From assembly GCA_903822185.1 (NCBI GenBank), contig CAIJOA010000017.1, positions 62,001 through 126,000 on the forward strand: DNA of 64,000 bases, in the 5' to 3' direction. A program made the translations under genes and the position numbers. Positions 11,248-20,516 of the stretch are shown here, in pieces (position 1 is the stretch's first letter; the number at the start of each line of letters is the position of its first letter). This DNA is from an uncultured Rhodospirillales bacterium. GTDB taxonomy: Bacteria > Pseudomonadota > Alphaproteobacteria > ATCC43930 > CGMCC-115725. The notes below the pieces were generated by a model. It saw only the letters and a program-made list of their open reading frames with translations. It did no database searches and had not been told where the DNA came from.

Positions 11248-11867
11248 CCGCGCGGCTCTTCTTTTTTACCGCCGAGGAAAATCGCGCCGATGACGCCGCC
11301 GCCGAAAATGATCAGGGCCGGATTGACCTGCTGCGATATGGCGGCACCGCACGCAAGAATGGCAAAGAGGAGATCGCGCGAGGGCTTCATGATCGGCCGA
11401 CCGAGTCGCCATGCCGAGATGATCACCACACCCAGCGCCGCGGGCAGGATCGTTGCGTCGATATAATCGAGCACCGAGCCATGGGCGAGATAGGTGTAGC
11501 CGATCGTCAGGGCGATGCAGCAGAGGAACCCCGGCAGGATCATCGCCACCAGCGCGACGATCGTGCCGATAAAACCGCACAGCCGATAACCGACCGCCAC
11601 CGCCACCGCGCTCATCGTGCCGCTGGGCATGATGCGGCCGATGCTCCAGAGGGTTACGAGTTCCTTATCCGGGAAGATACGCCGCAGCGTGACGAGCTCT
11701 TCCTCGAGCAGCCCGAGCACCCCGAGGCCACCGCCGAAGGCGCAACCGGCCTTAAAGAAAATGATGAAGAGCTGCGCGAGACTCAGTTTCCCGCGGTACT
11801 CGCCCGTATCCGACACGCCTTCTCTCCCCGACCCGACCGACGCAGAACGCCACGCGGCGACCGGCAA
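11244..11867 (-). CDS. Chromate transporter family protein, N-terminal-type half
   Basis: Up to 207 residues with the ChrA N-domain signature: LFIIFFKAGCAFGGGLGVLGLLEEELV, then SIGRIMPSGTMSAVAVAVGYRLCG and two further pairs of membrane segments. It pairs with the overlapping downstream half gene. The first 17 residues are not like the family; GTG at 11816, giving VSDTGEYRGKLSL, is the more likely start. The gene is divergent from the MFS permease at 11945. Confidence 0.82.
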   Translation of the reverse strand: MPVAAWRSASVGSGREGVSDTGEYRGKLSLAQLFIIFFKAGCAFGGGLGVLGLLEEELVTLRRIFPDKELVTLWSIGRIMPSGTMSAVAVAVGYRLCGFIGTIVALVAMILPGFLCCIALTIGYTYLAHGSVLDYIDATILPAALGVVIISAWRLGRPIMKPSRDLLFAILACGAAISQQVNPALIIFGGGVIGAIFLGGKKEEPRG

Positions 11868-11944
11868 GGCAAGCGCTCATTCCTCATGCCGCCTTTTCGT
11901 CGCAGATCGTGTGCCGCCGCGCCGCTTTTGCTATTATCGCACCG

Positions 11945-13141
11945 ATGCCGATCAGCCCCGCCCGCCGCACGATTGCCGCCCTGTCCGTCTGCCAGGGCTT
12001 GCTGGCGACGAACAATGTCCTCAATTACAGCGTGACCGGCCTCGCAGCCTATGAATTCGTCGCCAACAAGGCGTGGGCGACCCTGCCGTTGACGGCCTAT
12101 ATCGTCGGCACCGCGTTGGCGACCTTGCCTGCCTCGTTCTGGATGCGCCGAGTCGGACGACGGCTCGGCTTCGTCACCGGCGCTGTTTTCTCCATCGTCG
12201 GCAGCATCATCAACGGCATCGGCATCATCGAGCATAGTTTCTGGCTGCTGGTCCTCGGCACCTTCGTCAGCGGCGGCTACAACGCCTTCGGTCTCTATTA
12301 CCGTTTCGCCGCCGCCGAGGCGGTCAGCCACGAATGGAAACCCAAGGCTATTTCCTTCGTCCTGCTGGGCAGCATCGCCGGGGCGATTATCGGTCCCGAG
12401 TTGTCGCTGTTCGCGGTCGATGCCTTCCCGATTCATTTCCTCGGCGTCTATCTGCTGCTGTGCGTCTTCGCCTTGGCGGCGATGGCGCTGCAGATTATCG
12501 CGCCGCTGGCCGTCGCGCCCTTGCCCGAAGTACGGAACGAAGTCCCACGCCCCTTGAGCGTGATCATGGCGCAGCCGCTGTTCGTCATCTCGCTGCTCGC
12601 CGCCGTGGTCGGCTATGCGACGATGAATTTCATCATGACCTCGACGCCGATGGCGATGACGCTGATGCACCACAGCTACAGCGCCACCAACGCCGTCATC
12701 GAATGGCACTCGGTCGCGATGTATGCGCCCTCCTTCATCACCGGCACGCTGATCCGCCGCGCCGGCATCTTCAACGTCATGACCGCCGGCGTGATCTTCA
12801 TGTTGAGCGCAGTCGCCGTCGCGGAATGGGATACCGGTGTCGCGTTCTTCTGGTTCGCCCTCGTCATGGTCGGGATCGGCTGGAATTTCCTCTATGTCAG
12901 CGGCACGACGCTGCTGACCAATTGCTATCAGCCGTGCGAGCGCGCGCAGGCGCAGGGCTGCAACGATCTTCTGGTTTTCGCCAGCACCGGCAGCGCCTCG
13001 TTGTTGTCGGGCGTGCTGCTGCAACATCTCGGCTGGCACGGCGTGGTTCTGACGACGGTGCCGATTCTCGTCGTAACGCTGGTTATCCTTGCCTGGGCAC
13101 GCCGCAGCCTCAATCCAGCGACCGCCGCCATCGCACGCTGA
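11945..13141 (+). CDS. MFS transporter
   Basis: About 398 residues with twelve predicted membrane helices in two six-helix halves. The loop between helices 2 and 3 reads SFWMRRVGRRLGF, matching the MFS G-x3-D-R-x-G-R-R/K motif except for the aspartate; SGGYNAFGLYYRFAAAEA follows. This is a YgaY/NepI-like arrangement often annotated as drug or metabolite efflux. ATG 11945 is preferred; 12 codons of possible upstream coding sequence look non-family. No substrate can be named. It is transcribed away from the chromate transporter pair. Confidence 0.8.
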   Translation: MPISPARRTIAALSVCQGLLATNNVLNYSVTGLAAYEFVANKAWATLPLTAYIVGTALATLPASFWMRRVGRRLGFVTGAVFSIVGSIINGIGIIEHSFWLLVLGTFVSGGYNAFGLYYRFAAAEAVSHEWKPKAISFVLLGSIAGAIIGPELSLFAVDAFPIHFLGVYLLLCVFALAAMALQIIAPLAVAPLPEVRNEVPRPLSVIMAQPLFVISLLAAVVGYATMNFIMTSTPMAMTLMHHSYSATNAVIEWHSVAMYAPSFITGTLIRRAGIFNVMTAGVIFMLSAVAVAEWDTGVAFFWFALVMVGIGWNFLYVSGTTLLTNCYQPCERAQAQGCNDLLVFASTGSASLLSGVLLQHLGWHGVVLTTVPILVVTLVILAWARRSLNPATAAIAR

Positions 13142-13268
13142 ACACGGCACGCCGATCGATTTATGGTTAATCGATTGCTGACGGCTAAAGCCTTGTTTTT
13201 CCGAACGATCCGCGATGATTTAATTTAGCGCACTTTAATCTAAGCGCGCGATCCTGCGACCTCGGTTT

Positions 13269-14501
13269 GTGAGGTTACGCGTGATGCAGGAACGTACGCC
13301 GCTATCCGGCCCGGAACTCGACCGTGCTTTGCGGCTTCATGATTCATATCGCTTTTCGAAGCCCGGCGGGCAACGCGCCAATCTGTCCTATCGCGATTTA
13401 AGCGGTAGCGACTTGAAGGGGCGCGATCTGTCGGGCGCGGATTTCACCGGCGCGTTTCTCGTCGGCTGCAATTTCGAAGACGCCAATCTGGCGGGCGCGA
13501 TTTTATTCGCGAGCGATCTGACCAAGGCCAATCTGCGCAACGCAAAGCTGCTGCGCGCCGATCTGCGCGGCGCGATGCTACGCGGCGCCGATCTGACCGG
13601 CGCCGACCTTTACGATGCCGATCTGCGCGAAGGGCGGATTGTGTCGTGGCAACGCGGCGGCGAGCTTGAGCATCTCGAGGTCACGGCGAAGGCGACCGCG
13701 GCGGCGGCAAATTCCGACGAACCGCGCCGCGGCCCGCCGCCATCGGGCCAGACCGATTTTTCGGACGCGGTGATGCGCAACGTCCGGCTTGTGCGCGCCG
13801 ATTTACGTCAGGCCAATCTGATCGGCGCCGATCTGGGCGGCGCGGATTTATCCGGCGCCGATCTACGCGGCGCCAATCTGATGGGCGCGGTGCTGACCGA
13901 AGCCGTCATGGAACAAACCCATTTCGTCGGCGCTAATCTTAAAAATACGCTCGACGAAAAGCCGGCGGGGCTGCTGGTCGAGGATCTCGAAGACTCGCTC
14001 TACGTCTTGATCGAAAAGCACGAGCAGTGGGTCGGCAGCCAAGGGCGCAAAGGTACCCAGCTCGATCTCAGCGGCTTCGATCTGCGCACAGCGCCGCCTT
14101 TGTCCGGGGCCGACCTCGCCACTCTCAAGGCCAGCGATTCAATATTTTATGGCCTCGATCTCAGCGGGATCGGGCTGCAAGAGGCGCAGCTGGACCGTGC
14201 CGATCTGCGCTCCTGCAACCTGCGCGGCGCCGATCTGCGCGGCATCAGCCTCAAAGGCGCGCAACTCAAAAATGCCGATTTGCGCGATTGCCGGTTGGGG
14301 CCACTGGTCGTGACCGAAACCCACACGATCGTCAGCCGACTCGACAATGCGGTCTTCCGCGGCGCCGACCTGCGTGGCGCCGACCTGCGCCGGGCGGTCA
14401 TGCGCCAAACCGATTTCACGGACGCCAACCTGACCGGCGCTCAGTTCGAAAGAGCCGACCTCGCCGATGCCCGTTTGGAAGATGCCATCGGCGTGATTTG
14501 A
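13269..14501 (+). CDS. Pentapeptide repeat protein with two repeat blocks
   Basis: About 410 residues. Tandem A(D/N)LxG-type pentapeptides run through residues 38-125, 158-230 and 295-405, the pattern that builds a right-handed quadrilateral beta-helix. Each half is introduced by a related non-repeat segment: LHDSYRFSKPGGQRANL near residue 24 and KHEQWVGSQGRKGTQLDL near 252, suggesting an internal duplication. A charged linker (126-157) separates blocks one and two. Start codon GTG 13269 or ATG 13284. Some pentapeptide proteins mimic DNA and protect gyrase, but most have no known role, and nothing here shows a gyrase link. Confidence 0.85.
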   Translation: MRLRVMQERTPLSGPELDRALRLHDSYRFSKPGGQRANLSYRDLSGSDLKGRDLSGADFTGAFLVGCNFEDANLAGAILFASDLTKANLRNAKLLRADLRGAMLRGADLTGADLYDADLREGRIVSWQRGGELEHLEVTAKATAAAANSDEPRRGPPPSGQTDFSDAVMRNVRLVRADLRQANLIGADLGGADLSGADLRGANLMGAVLTEAVMEQTHFVGANLKNTLDEKPAGLLVEDLEDSLYVLIEKHEQWVGSQGRKGTQLDLSGFDLRTAPPLSGADLATLKASDSIFYGLDLSGIGLQEAQLDRADLRSCNLRGADLRGISLKGAQLKNADLRDCRLGPLVVTETHTIVSRLDNAVFRGADLRGADLRRAVMRQTDFTDANLTGAQFERADLADARLEDAIGVI

Positions 14502-14597
14502 CCAATCGGTCGGGTTGTCGTTTGATAGTTCCTGCGTGACCTGATCCAAGACAGCACGTTCTCTCACCTTAAAAAGAGAGACGGCACGGAGGGAACC

Positions 14598-14756
14598 ATG
14601 AACACGACACCAAGACGCAAGCAGCGACAGCCGCCGGCAGAGAAGATCGATACCGCCGTAATGGAACGCGAGGCGGAAGAGCGCCGCCGCACCGGTCACG
14701 TCGAGCATCAGGAATGGCGCGGCGAAGGCGTGGTCAGCGAGAACCACACCGACTGA
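14598..14756 (+). CDS. Small highly charged hypothetical protein
   Basis: A 52-residue protein, too short for standard ORF cut-offs. It is supported by a strong ribosome-binding site, GGAGGGAA, 6 bases before ATG 14598. It is rich in Glu, Arg and Gln, has no membrane segment, and contains VMEREAEERRRTGHVEHQEW, which should form a helix. No family is recognised. It sits alone between the pentapeptide gene and the acyltransferase gene. Confidence 0.5.
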   Translation: MNTTPRRKQRQPPAEKIDTAVMEREAEERRRTGHVEHQEWRGEGVVSENHTD

Positions 14757-14850
14757 CGCCAGACCAACTGACAGGCACGACCTGACTCGGTTTCGGCGAA
14801 AGCAGCAACGAGTCCCCAACGACACTTGTTGACGGCAACGCCCAGCCCTT

Positions 14851-15939
14851 ATGCTTGGCGAAGTTCTCAAGGGGATCGGGTCAGCATTGGACCGGCATAA
14901 TAACTTCGACGCCTTGCGGCTTGTCGCCGCCATCAGCGTGATCTTTTCGCACGCTTTTTTCATCGGCGAAGGCACGCAAGACCCCGAGCCCCTGATGCGG
15001 CTGACGGACGGTCAGACCATCCTTGGCGTTGTCGGCGTCTTCGTCTTTTTCATCATCAGCGGGTATCTCGTCACCCAAAGCTTTGAGATGACGCGGTCGG
15101 CGCCGCGCTTTGCGCTGAAGCGCGCGCTGCGGATTTATCCCGGCCTTTTCGTCTGCTTGGCGCTGTCGGCGTTCGTGCTGGGACCGCTGCTGACCGAATT
15201 GCCGATCGGCGACTATGTCCGCGATCCCGGCAGCTATCTCTATGCCCTCAGCAATTTCGCCATGATCACCCCAACGCGGTCGCTACCCGGCGTCTATTTC
15301 ACCGCCTGGGATGCGACCTCGGTCGTCGATGGGCCGCTGTGGACGCTGCCGTGCGAAGTGTCGATGTACATCATGGTGCTGGCGCTGGGCCTGCTGCGTT
15401 GGATCAATTTGCCGGTGATCGCGGCGTTAATCCTGATCGGCATGGGCGCGATCTGGTTCGACACGGCTTCCAGCGAGTATTTCATCGGCAGCGCCTTATG
15501 GCTGCTGTCGTTCTTTGCCATCGGCATGGCGATGTATCGCCTGCGCGACAGCAATATCTTCAACGGCAAGATCGCACTGATCGCACTGGTTGGCCTCGTC
15601 TTGAGCATTCCGCTGCATAGCTTCATTCTGTTCTTCGCACTGTTCGGCGGTTATCTCGTGATCTATCTCGCCTTCGCCAAATGGCTGCCGGTCTTTCCCG
15701 CCGCGAAGTTCGGCGACCTGTCCTACGGACTTTATATCTATGGCTGGCCGGTCGAGCAGACGCTGACGCTGACGAGGCTCAATGGCGGCAAGATGCCGTG
15801 GCTGGAATTGTTCGCGTTGGCGCTGCCGATCACCGTCGTGCTAGCGTTTTTGTCTTGGCATCTCGTTGAAAAAACCGCGCTGCGCTTCAAGCCCGGCAAT
15901 CAGCGCCGGATGACCGAACCGGCAACCGTCAGGCCGTAG
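14851..15939 (+). CDS. Acyltransferase 3 family membrane protein (OafA/YrhL-like)
   Basis: A 362-residue protein with about ten membrane helices. The N-terminal NNFDALRLVAAISVIFSHAFF has the conserved R and the SH of acyltransferase 3 enzymes, and later VFFIISGYLVTQSF and RFALKRALRIYPGLFVCL match the RxxR/YP motif. These enzymes O-acylate sugars of lipopolysaccharide, exopolysaccharide or peptidoglycan from acyl-CoA at the inner membrane. The acceptor is not known. Its last 11 bases overlap the end of the convergent otsB gene. Confidence 0.88.
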   Translation: MLGEVLKGIGSALDRHNNFDALRLVAAISVIFSHAFFIGEGTQDPEPLMRLTDGQTILGVVGVFVFFIISGYLVTQSFEMTRSAPRFALKRALRIYPGLFVCLALSAFVLGPLLTELPIGDYVRDPGSYLYALSNFAMITPTRSLPGVYFTAWDATSVVDGPLWTLPCEVSMYIMVLALGLLRWINLPVIAALILIGMGAIWFDTASSEYFIGSALWLLSFFAIGMAMYRLRDSNIFNGKIALIALVGLVLSIPLHSFILFFALFGGYLVIYLAFAKWLPVFPAAKFGDLSYGLYIYGWPVEQTLTLTRLNGGKMPWLELFALALPITVVLAFLSWHLVEKTALRFKPGNQRRMTEPATVRP

Positions 15940-16690
15940 GCTTCGGGACCAGCGCCTCGGCGCATTGATCGAGCCATTCACGAAGATCATGCGGGCTTTC
16001 GAGCCTTTCGGGGGCGAGGCTTTCGCGCGCCGGCCCGACCAAGACCGAACGGCCGCCCATCGCATTCACCGCAGCGAAGCCGTCTTCATCGGTGCGATCG
16101 TCACCGAAGAAAATCGGATTGCGTTCGGCAAAGCGTGGCGAAGCCATCAGTGCATTGATCGCCGCGCCTTTGCTGACGCGGCGCGACTTCACATCGAAGC
16201 AAAGATGCGAATCGAGAATCTGCAAATCAGCCTCATACGGCGCGACGGCATCGATCAGCAGCACGCGCAGCGGATCGCGATAATGTTCCGCTTCACGGTA
16301 ATGGAAGGCGACGCTGCGGCCTTTATCTTCGATACGAATGCCCGGGTGGGTTTCGATGAAGCGCGCCACCCGGCTTTCGATAACATCGAAGGCGGTCGAA
16401 TTTGGCGCGAAGGTTTCGATGTCCCCGTCGGGGGTCAGGCGAATTTCCGCGCCGTGCTGACCCGCCGCCGAAAATTTAAGCGGCGCGAACAGCCGGTCGA
16501 TATCGGCCATGCCACGGCCACTGACCACGGCCAAAGCACCGTTCAGCGCGGCGTCGAGCCGTTCGAGAGTCGCGAGCAGAGTCGTGGGGATGCGGGCGTT
16601 TTCCGGACGCGACACAAATTCGATGAGGGTGCCGTCGATATCGAGAAAAAGAGCGCGTTGGGCGGAAATGAGCGGCAGCGTCGAAGCCAT
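15929..16690 (-). CDS. otsB: Trehalose-6-phosphate phosphatase
   Basis: About 253 residues from ATG 16690; an upstream in-frame ATG at 16735 would add 15 residues that do not match the family. HAD-superfamily motif I is LFLDIDGTLIEF (nucleophile and acid/base aspartates), motif II AVVSGR, and motif IV GDDRTDEDGFAAVNAMGG, all typical of OtsB. It removes phosphate from trehalose 6-phosphate to give trehalose, an osmoprotectant. The partner synthase OtsA is not in this window. Converges with the acyltransferase gene. Confidence 0.9.
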   Translation of the reverse strand: MASTLPLISAQRALFLDIDGTLIEFVSRPENARIPTTLLATLERLDAALNGALAVVSGRGMADIDRLFAPLKFSAAGQHGAEIRLTPDGDIETFAPNSTAFDVIESRVARFIETHPGIRIEDKGRSVAFHYREAEHYRDPLRVLLIDAVAPYEADLQILDSHLCFDVKSRRVSKGAAINALMASPRFAERNPIFFGDDRTDEDGFAAVNAMGGRSVLVGPARESLAPERLESPHDLREWLDQCAEALVPKPTA

Positions 16691-16829
16691 AAGGTTCAGA
16701 ACCCGGACGGTTAGGCAGCGGTTCCGAATAAGCACTGGAATCGGGCATCAGTAAGGCCACGCCGCCTCGGGCTCTCCCTGCGACAAGAGTCGGGTTGCCT
16801 TCAAACGAGGCCGCTTTAGACTGGTCGCC

Positions 16830-17798
16830 ATGGATCGCAACCCGCCCTATGCCCGTCAGGATCTCTATCCGCCGATCGAGCCTTATGCCGGTGGCATGCT
16901 CAAGCTCGATGGCGTCCATACGATGTATTGGGAGCAGTCGGGCAACCCGAACGGCGCGCCCATCGTCTTCTTCCATGGCGGACCGGGCGCCGGATCGACC
17001 GCGACCCACCGCCGTTTCTTCGACCCGTCGCATTACCGCATCGTCGTGTTCGATCAGCGCGGCGCCGGCCGTTCGACCCCGCTGGGTTCGCTGATCGGCA
17101 ATACGACGGCCAATCTGATCGCCGATATCGAGACGCTGCGCGAATTCCTGAAAATCGAAAGCTGGGCCGTGTTCGGCGGTTCGTGGGGTTCGACCCTCGC
17201 CCTCGCCTATGCTGAGGCCCATCCCGACCGCACCCGGGCGCTGGTTCTGCGCGGCATCTTCCTTTGCCGGCAAAGCGAGATCGATTGGTTCCTCTATGGC
17301 ATGCGCACCGTCTTCCCCGAGGCCTGGCGTAACTTCGCCGGTTATGTCCCCGAGGCCGAACGGCACGACCTGCTGACCGCTTATTTCAACCGACTGGTCG
17401 ATCCCAACCCGGCGATCCATATGCCGGCCGCCCGCGCCTGGAGCACCTATGAAGGGGCCTGCTCGACCCTGCTGCCGAGCCCCGATACCGTTGCCGCTTT
17501 CGGCGAGGACCGCATGGCCTTGGGCCTCGCCCGGATCGAAGCGCATTATTTCCGCGAGAATATCTTTCCGCCCGAGCAGGATTTGATCGCGCGCATCGGC
17601 CGCATCCGTCATCTGCCGGGCACGATCGTGCAGGGCCGCTATGACATGGTCTGTCCGATCGCCAGCGCCGACGAACTCGCCCGCGCTTGGCCAGGCGCGG
17701 AATATATCGTTGTGCCCGATGCCGGCCATTCGGCCATGGAGCCGGGCATTCGGGTTCAGTTGGTCGGCGCTACCGAACGGCTTAAGTCCCTGCGTTGA
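16830..17798 (+). CDS. pip: Proline iminopeptidase
   Basis: A 322-residue alpha/beta hydrolase of peptidase family S33. It has the HGGPGAGS oxyanion segment near 49, DQRGAGRS near 75, the nucleophile elbow GGSWGS with Ser118, the acidic residue in GRYDMVCP and the histidine in DAGHSA. Length and motifs fit the classic iminopeptidase that releases N-terminal proline from peptides in the cytoplasm. It is monocistronic and divergent from otsB. Confidence 0.92.
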   Translation: MDRNPPYARQDLYPPIEPYAGGMLKLDGVHTMYWEQSGNPNGAPIVFFHGGPGAGSTATHRRFFDPSHYRIVVFDQRGAGRSTPLGSLIGNTTANLIADIETLREFLKIESWAVFGGSWGSTLALAYAEAHPDRTRALVLRGIFLCRQSEIDWFLYGMRTVFPEAWRNFAGYVPEAERHDLLTAYFNRLVDPNPAIHMPAARAWSTYEGACSTLLPSPDTVAAFGEDRMALGLARIEAHYFRENIFPPEQDLIARIGRIRHLPGTIVQGRYDMVCPIASADELARAWPGAEYIVVPDAGHSAMEPGIRVQLVGATERLKSLR

Positions 17799-17891
17799 CG
17801 CGTCGCAGGGTCAGGTTTCGCCTTTAACCACTTGCTACACGCCAATCTTTCGCCGAAGATGCCCCCACAATATTCGTGTGCGGGGGATCGG

Positions 17892-18404
17892 ATGAGGGGT
17901 TGGTTTAGCCGGATCGGCTTAGCGGCTGTCGTTGCCATGGCGACGAGCACGGTTGCCGTGCCGGCAAAAGCGGAAATGCTCGGCCTCGTCGCCGGCGGTC
18001 TCGGCGGCTTCGATATCCTTCACAAATATACCGCCGCACAAGGCCGGCTCGAATTCCGCTTCGACCAGAGCCTTTTCTTTCTTAAGCCGTTGGTCGGCAC
18101 GTTCTTCACCACCAAAGGCTCCGTCTATACCTATGGCGGTTTCCGCGTCGAAATCCCGCTGGGCAAGCATTTGATGCTGATCCCGATGGCGACCGTCGGC
18201 GATTACGAAAAGGGCAACGGTAAGGATCTCGGCAATCACATCGAGTTCAAGACCGGCGCCGAACTCGATCTGATCTTCGCCAACGGCATCCGCGTCGGCC
18301 CCGTCTTCGACCATGTCTCGAATGCGGGCATCGGTAAGAAGAACCCTGGCGAAGAGAACCTTCTGCTGATGGTTTCGGTCCCGCTGGGCATCATCTTCCC
18401 CTAA
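17892..18404 (+). CDS. PagL-like lipid A 3-O-deacylase family protein
   Basis: A 170-residue exported protein. Residues 1-27 are a signal peptide ending VPAKAE. The mature region has the alternating pattern of a small outer-membrane beta-barrel and ends with FDHVSNAGIGKKNPGEEN, which carries the catalytic His-x-Ser-Asn and the following N-P-G-E of PagL-type deacylases. PagL removes the 3-position acyl chain of lipid A in the outer membrane. ATG 17892 is chosen because the signal peptide begins there. The assignment to the family is good; activity is inferred. Confidence 0.75.
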   Translation: MRGWFSRIGLAAVVAMATSTVAVPAKAEMLGLVAGGLGGFDILHKYTAAQGRLEFRFDQSLFFLKPLVGTFFTTKGSVYTYGGFRVEIPLGKHLMLIPMATVGDYEKGNGKDLGNHIEFKTGAELDLIFANGIRVGPVFDHVSNAGIGKKNPGEENLLLMVSVPLGIIFP

Positions 18405-18421
18405 CCCCTGTTCCACAGGGG
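18405..18421 (+). terminator. Hairpin after the PagL-like gene
   Basis: CCCCTGT at 18405-18411 and ACAGGGG at 18415-18421 form a perfect 7-bp stem with a 3-base loop immediately after the stop codon. There is no T-run after it, so it may be a processing or weak termination site. Confidence 0.4.
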
Positions 18422-18528
18422 CTAGGCCGCCGCAGGTCGGCATTAACCTGCAATCAATCAAAGGTATGATACCCCTTCGATCATCGCCCGGATTTGTACC
18501 CGGCGCGACTTGATCGGAGAGTCCCTGC

Positions 18529-18906
18529 GTGCGGAATACGGAACAGCCGGTGCTGATCGTCGATGATTACAACACCATGCGCCGGATTCTGCGTAACCTT
18601 TTGGGTCAAATCGGCTTCCCCAATGTCGAGGAGGCCGAGGACGGCGCTGCCGGCCTTAAGAAAATGCGCGAGCATAATATCGGCTTGGTGATTTCGGACT
18701 GGAACATGGCGCCGATGTCCGGCCTCGAATTCCTCAAAGAAGTCCGGGCGGACGCGCTGTTAAAGGACACGCCCTTCATCATGATCACCGCCGAAAGCAA
18801 AACCGAGAAAGTCGTCATGGCCAAGTCGGCCGGCGTCAGCAATTACATTGTAAAGCCGTTCAACGCCGACACGCTGAAAAAGAAGATCGAAGCCGTTTTC
18901 ACCTGA
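18529..18906 (+). CDS. CheY-like single-domain response regulator
   Basis: A 125-residue receiver domain without output domain. The acidic pair is Asp12/Asp13 (LIVDDYNTMRRI), the phosphorylation site Asp57 in VISDWNMAPMSG, the switch Thr87 in MITAES and the conserved Lys109 in VKPF. The sequence follows chemotaxis CheY closely (NMxxMxGLEFLK). It would bind the flagellar switch or act as a phosphate shuttle. No cheA or other chemotaxis genes are near. Start is GTG 18529 after GGAGAG. Confidence 0.9.
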   Translation: MRNTEQPVLIVDDYNTMRRILRNLLGQIGFPNVEEAEDGAAGLKKMREHNIGLVISDWNMAPMSGLEFLKEVRADALLKDTPFIMITAESKTEKVVMAKSAGVSNYIVKPFNADTLKKKIEAVFT

Positions 18907-18907
18907 G

Positions 18908-20416
18908 TTATTGCGGCGACTGTTGCGGCGTGCGCGCGCCGGCAGGCACCAGGCACGAGACGGCCAGCGCGATCACCGCCAGCCCCACCACCACCCAATA
19001 GACCGTCGTCAACGACAGCGCGATCGCATCGGAGAGTCGTGCGAGATCGGCCGGCGCCATTTGCGCGCGCAGCACCGGGTCCATCAATTGATCGATGCCT
19101 TCACGTCCCTCCGGGATGCGATGGGCGAGGCTCCAATTGATGACACCGCCCAACAGCGACGCGCCGAGAGCAGCGCCAAGCTGGCGCATGAAGATATTGC
19201 CTGACGTGGCCGCGCCGCGTTGATCCCAGCGCACCGCATTCTGCGCGGCAACGAGGAACGTCGTATTGCAAAAGCCGATGCCGAAGCCGATGAGGCCGCC
19301 GCTGGCGAAAGCCCAGACAGGGCCGCGATCGACATTAAGTCCCACCAGCATCAATGCCCCGAGAACCAGCAGCAAGCCGCCCCAAATCGACATCGTGCGA
19401 TAGGTAATGCGCACGAGCAGCCGGCCCGCGAACGCACCGATGACGGTCCAGCCGAGCGATTGGCTGATCAAAGCGAAGCCCGAGACGATCGCGCTTTTGC
19501 CCATCACGCCTTGGACGTAAGGCGGGATGAACACGATCACGCCCATCAGCACCATGCCGATCGCCAGCGAGCCGACGTTCGTCGTCGAGATGATCGGGTT
19601 GCGCCACAGATCGAACGCCATGATCGGTTCCGGCGCATGCGCTTCCCAGAAAGCCAACGCCGTCAGCGATACCACCGTCACGATACTCAGCACGATCAGC
19701 ATGTCGCGGCTGAGATCGGCGAATTGCACCAAGGCCAGCAACAGCGAGCCGACACCGACAACAAACAGAACCGAACCGACATAATCGATTTGATGCACGC
19801 GCGTTTGAACACGGTCTTGGAAGGCCGCGATCAGGATCGGCATCATCACGATGCCCGGCAGCAGATTGATCCAGAACACCGAGCGCCAGCCCAACGTCGC
19901 CGTCAGCAACGCGCCGATAAGCGGTCCCGTCAGCGATGAGATGCCCCAGACGGCATTGAGGTTACCTTGAATCTTCACGCGTTCGCGCGGCGGATACAGA
20001 TCGCCGATGATCGTCAAGGCAAGCGGCTGTAACCCGCCACCGCCAATACCTTGAATGAAACGGAAGACGACGAGCGGGATCATGCCCCAGGCCGCGCTGC
20101 ATAAAATCGTGCCGACGAGAAACAACACCGTCGCACCGACCAGCAGCCATTTGCGGCCCCAGAGATCGGCCAGCCGGCCATAAATCGGGATCGCCACGGC
20201 CTGCGCCAACAGATAGGCGGCAAAGACCCAACTGACATATTCGAAGCCGCCGACAGCGCCGACGATCGCGGGCGTGGCGGTCGCGATGATCGAAGATTCA
20301 ACCGAGACCATAAACAGGGCGACGGCACAGGCCGCGACGACCCAACGCCGCCGCGAAACCGACATCTCGATCGTATCGGCGGACTCAACAGGCTGACGCG
20401 CGGCGTTGCTCTTCAA
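18908..20416 (-). CDS. DHA2-family (EmrB/QacA-type) MFS drug transporter
   Basis: A 502-residue protein with fourteen predicted helices, as in the DHA2 family. Motif A is IYGRLADLWGRKWLL; motif C is GISSLTGPLIGALL. EmrB-type pumps expel lipophilic drugs with proton antiport, usually with an EmrA adaptor, which is not present here. The start is probably TTG 20416, preceded by GGGAGAAG; ATG 20365 is the alternative. It converges with the CheY-like gene. Confidence 0.88.
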   Translation of the reverse strand: MKSNAARQPVESADTIEMSVSRRRWVVAACAVALFMVSVESSIIATATPAIVGAVGGFEYVSWVFAAYLLAQAVAIPIYGRLADLWGRKWLLVGATVLFLVGTILCSAAWGMIPLVVFRFIQGIGGGGLQPLALTIIGDLYPPRERVKIQGNLNAVWGISSLTGPLIGALLTATLGWRSVFWINLLPGIVMMPILIAAFQDRVQTRVHQIDYVGSVLFVVGVGSLLLALVQFADLSRDMLIVLSIVTVVSLTALAFWEAHAPEPIMAFDLWRNPIISTTNVGSLAIGMVLMGVIVFIPPYVQGVMGKSAIVSGFALISQSLGWTVIGAFAGRLLVRITYRTMSIWGGLLLVLGALMLVGLNVDRGPVWAFASGGLIGFGIGFCNTTFLVAAQNAVRWDQRGAATSGNIFMRQLGAALGASLLGGVINWSLAHRIPEGREGIDQLMDPVLRAQMAPADLARLSDAIALSLTTVYWVVVGLAVIALAVSCLVPAGARTPQQSPQ

Positions 20417-20516
20417 GAGGTCTTCTCCCTTATCAGGAGAATAGCCCAGATCCCCGCTTCAATCGATGGATGGTCTTTGCATATCAGGGAACAGCCACCG
20501 TCATTGCGACGCAGGA

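Noticed and set aside
13269-14501. CRISPR-like or tandem DNA repeat
   Set aside because: The periodic DNA is the 15-base coding periodicity of pentapeptide repeats, not spaced direct repeats.
14139-14975. Long open frame on the minus strand opposite the pentapeptide gene
   Set aside because: It mirrors the repeat codons of the real gene and has no family resemblance.
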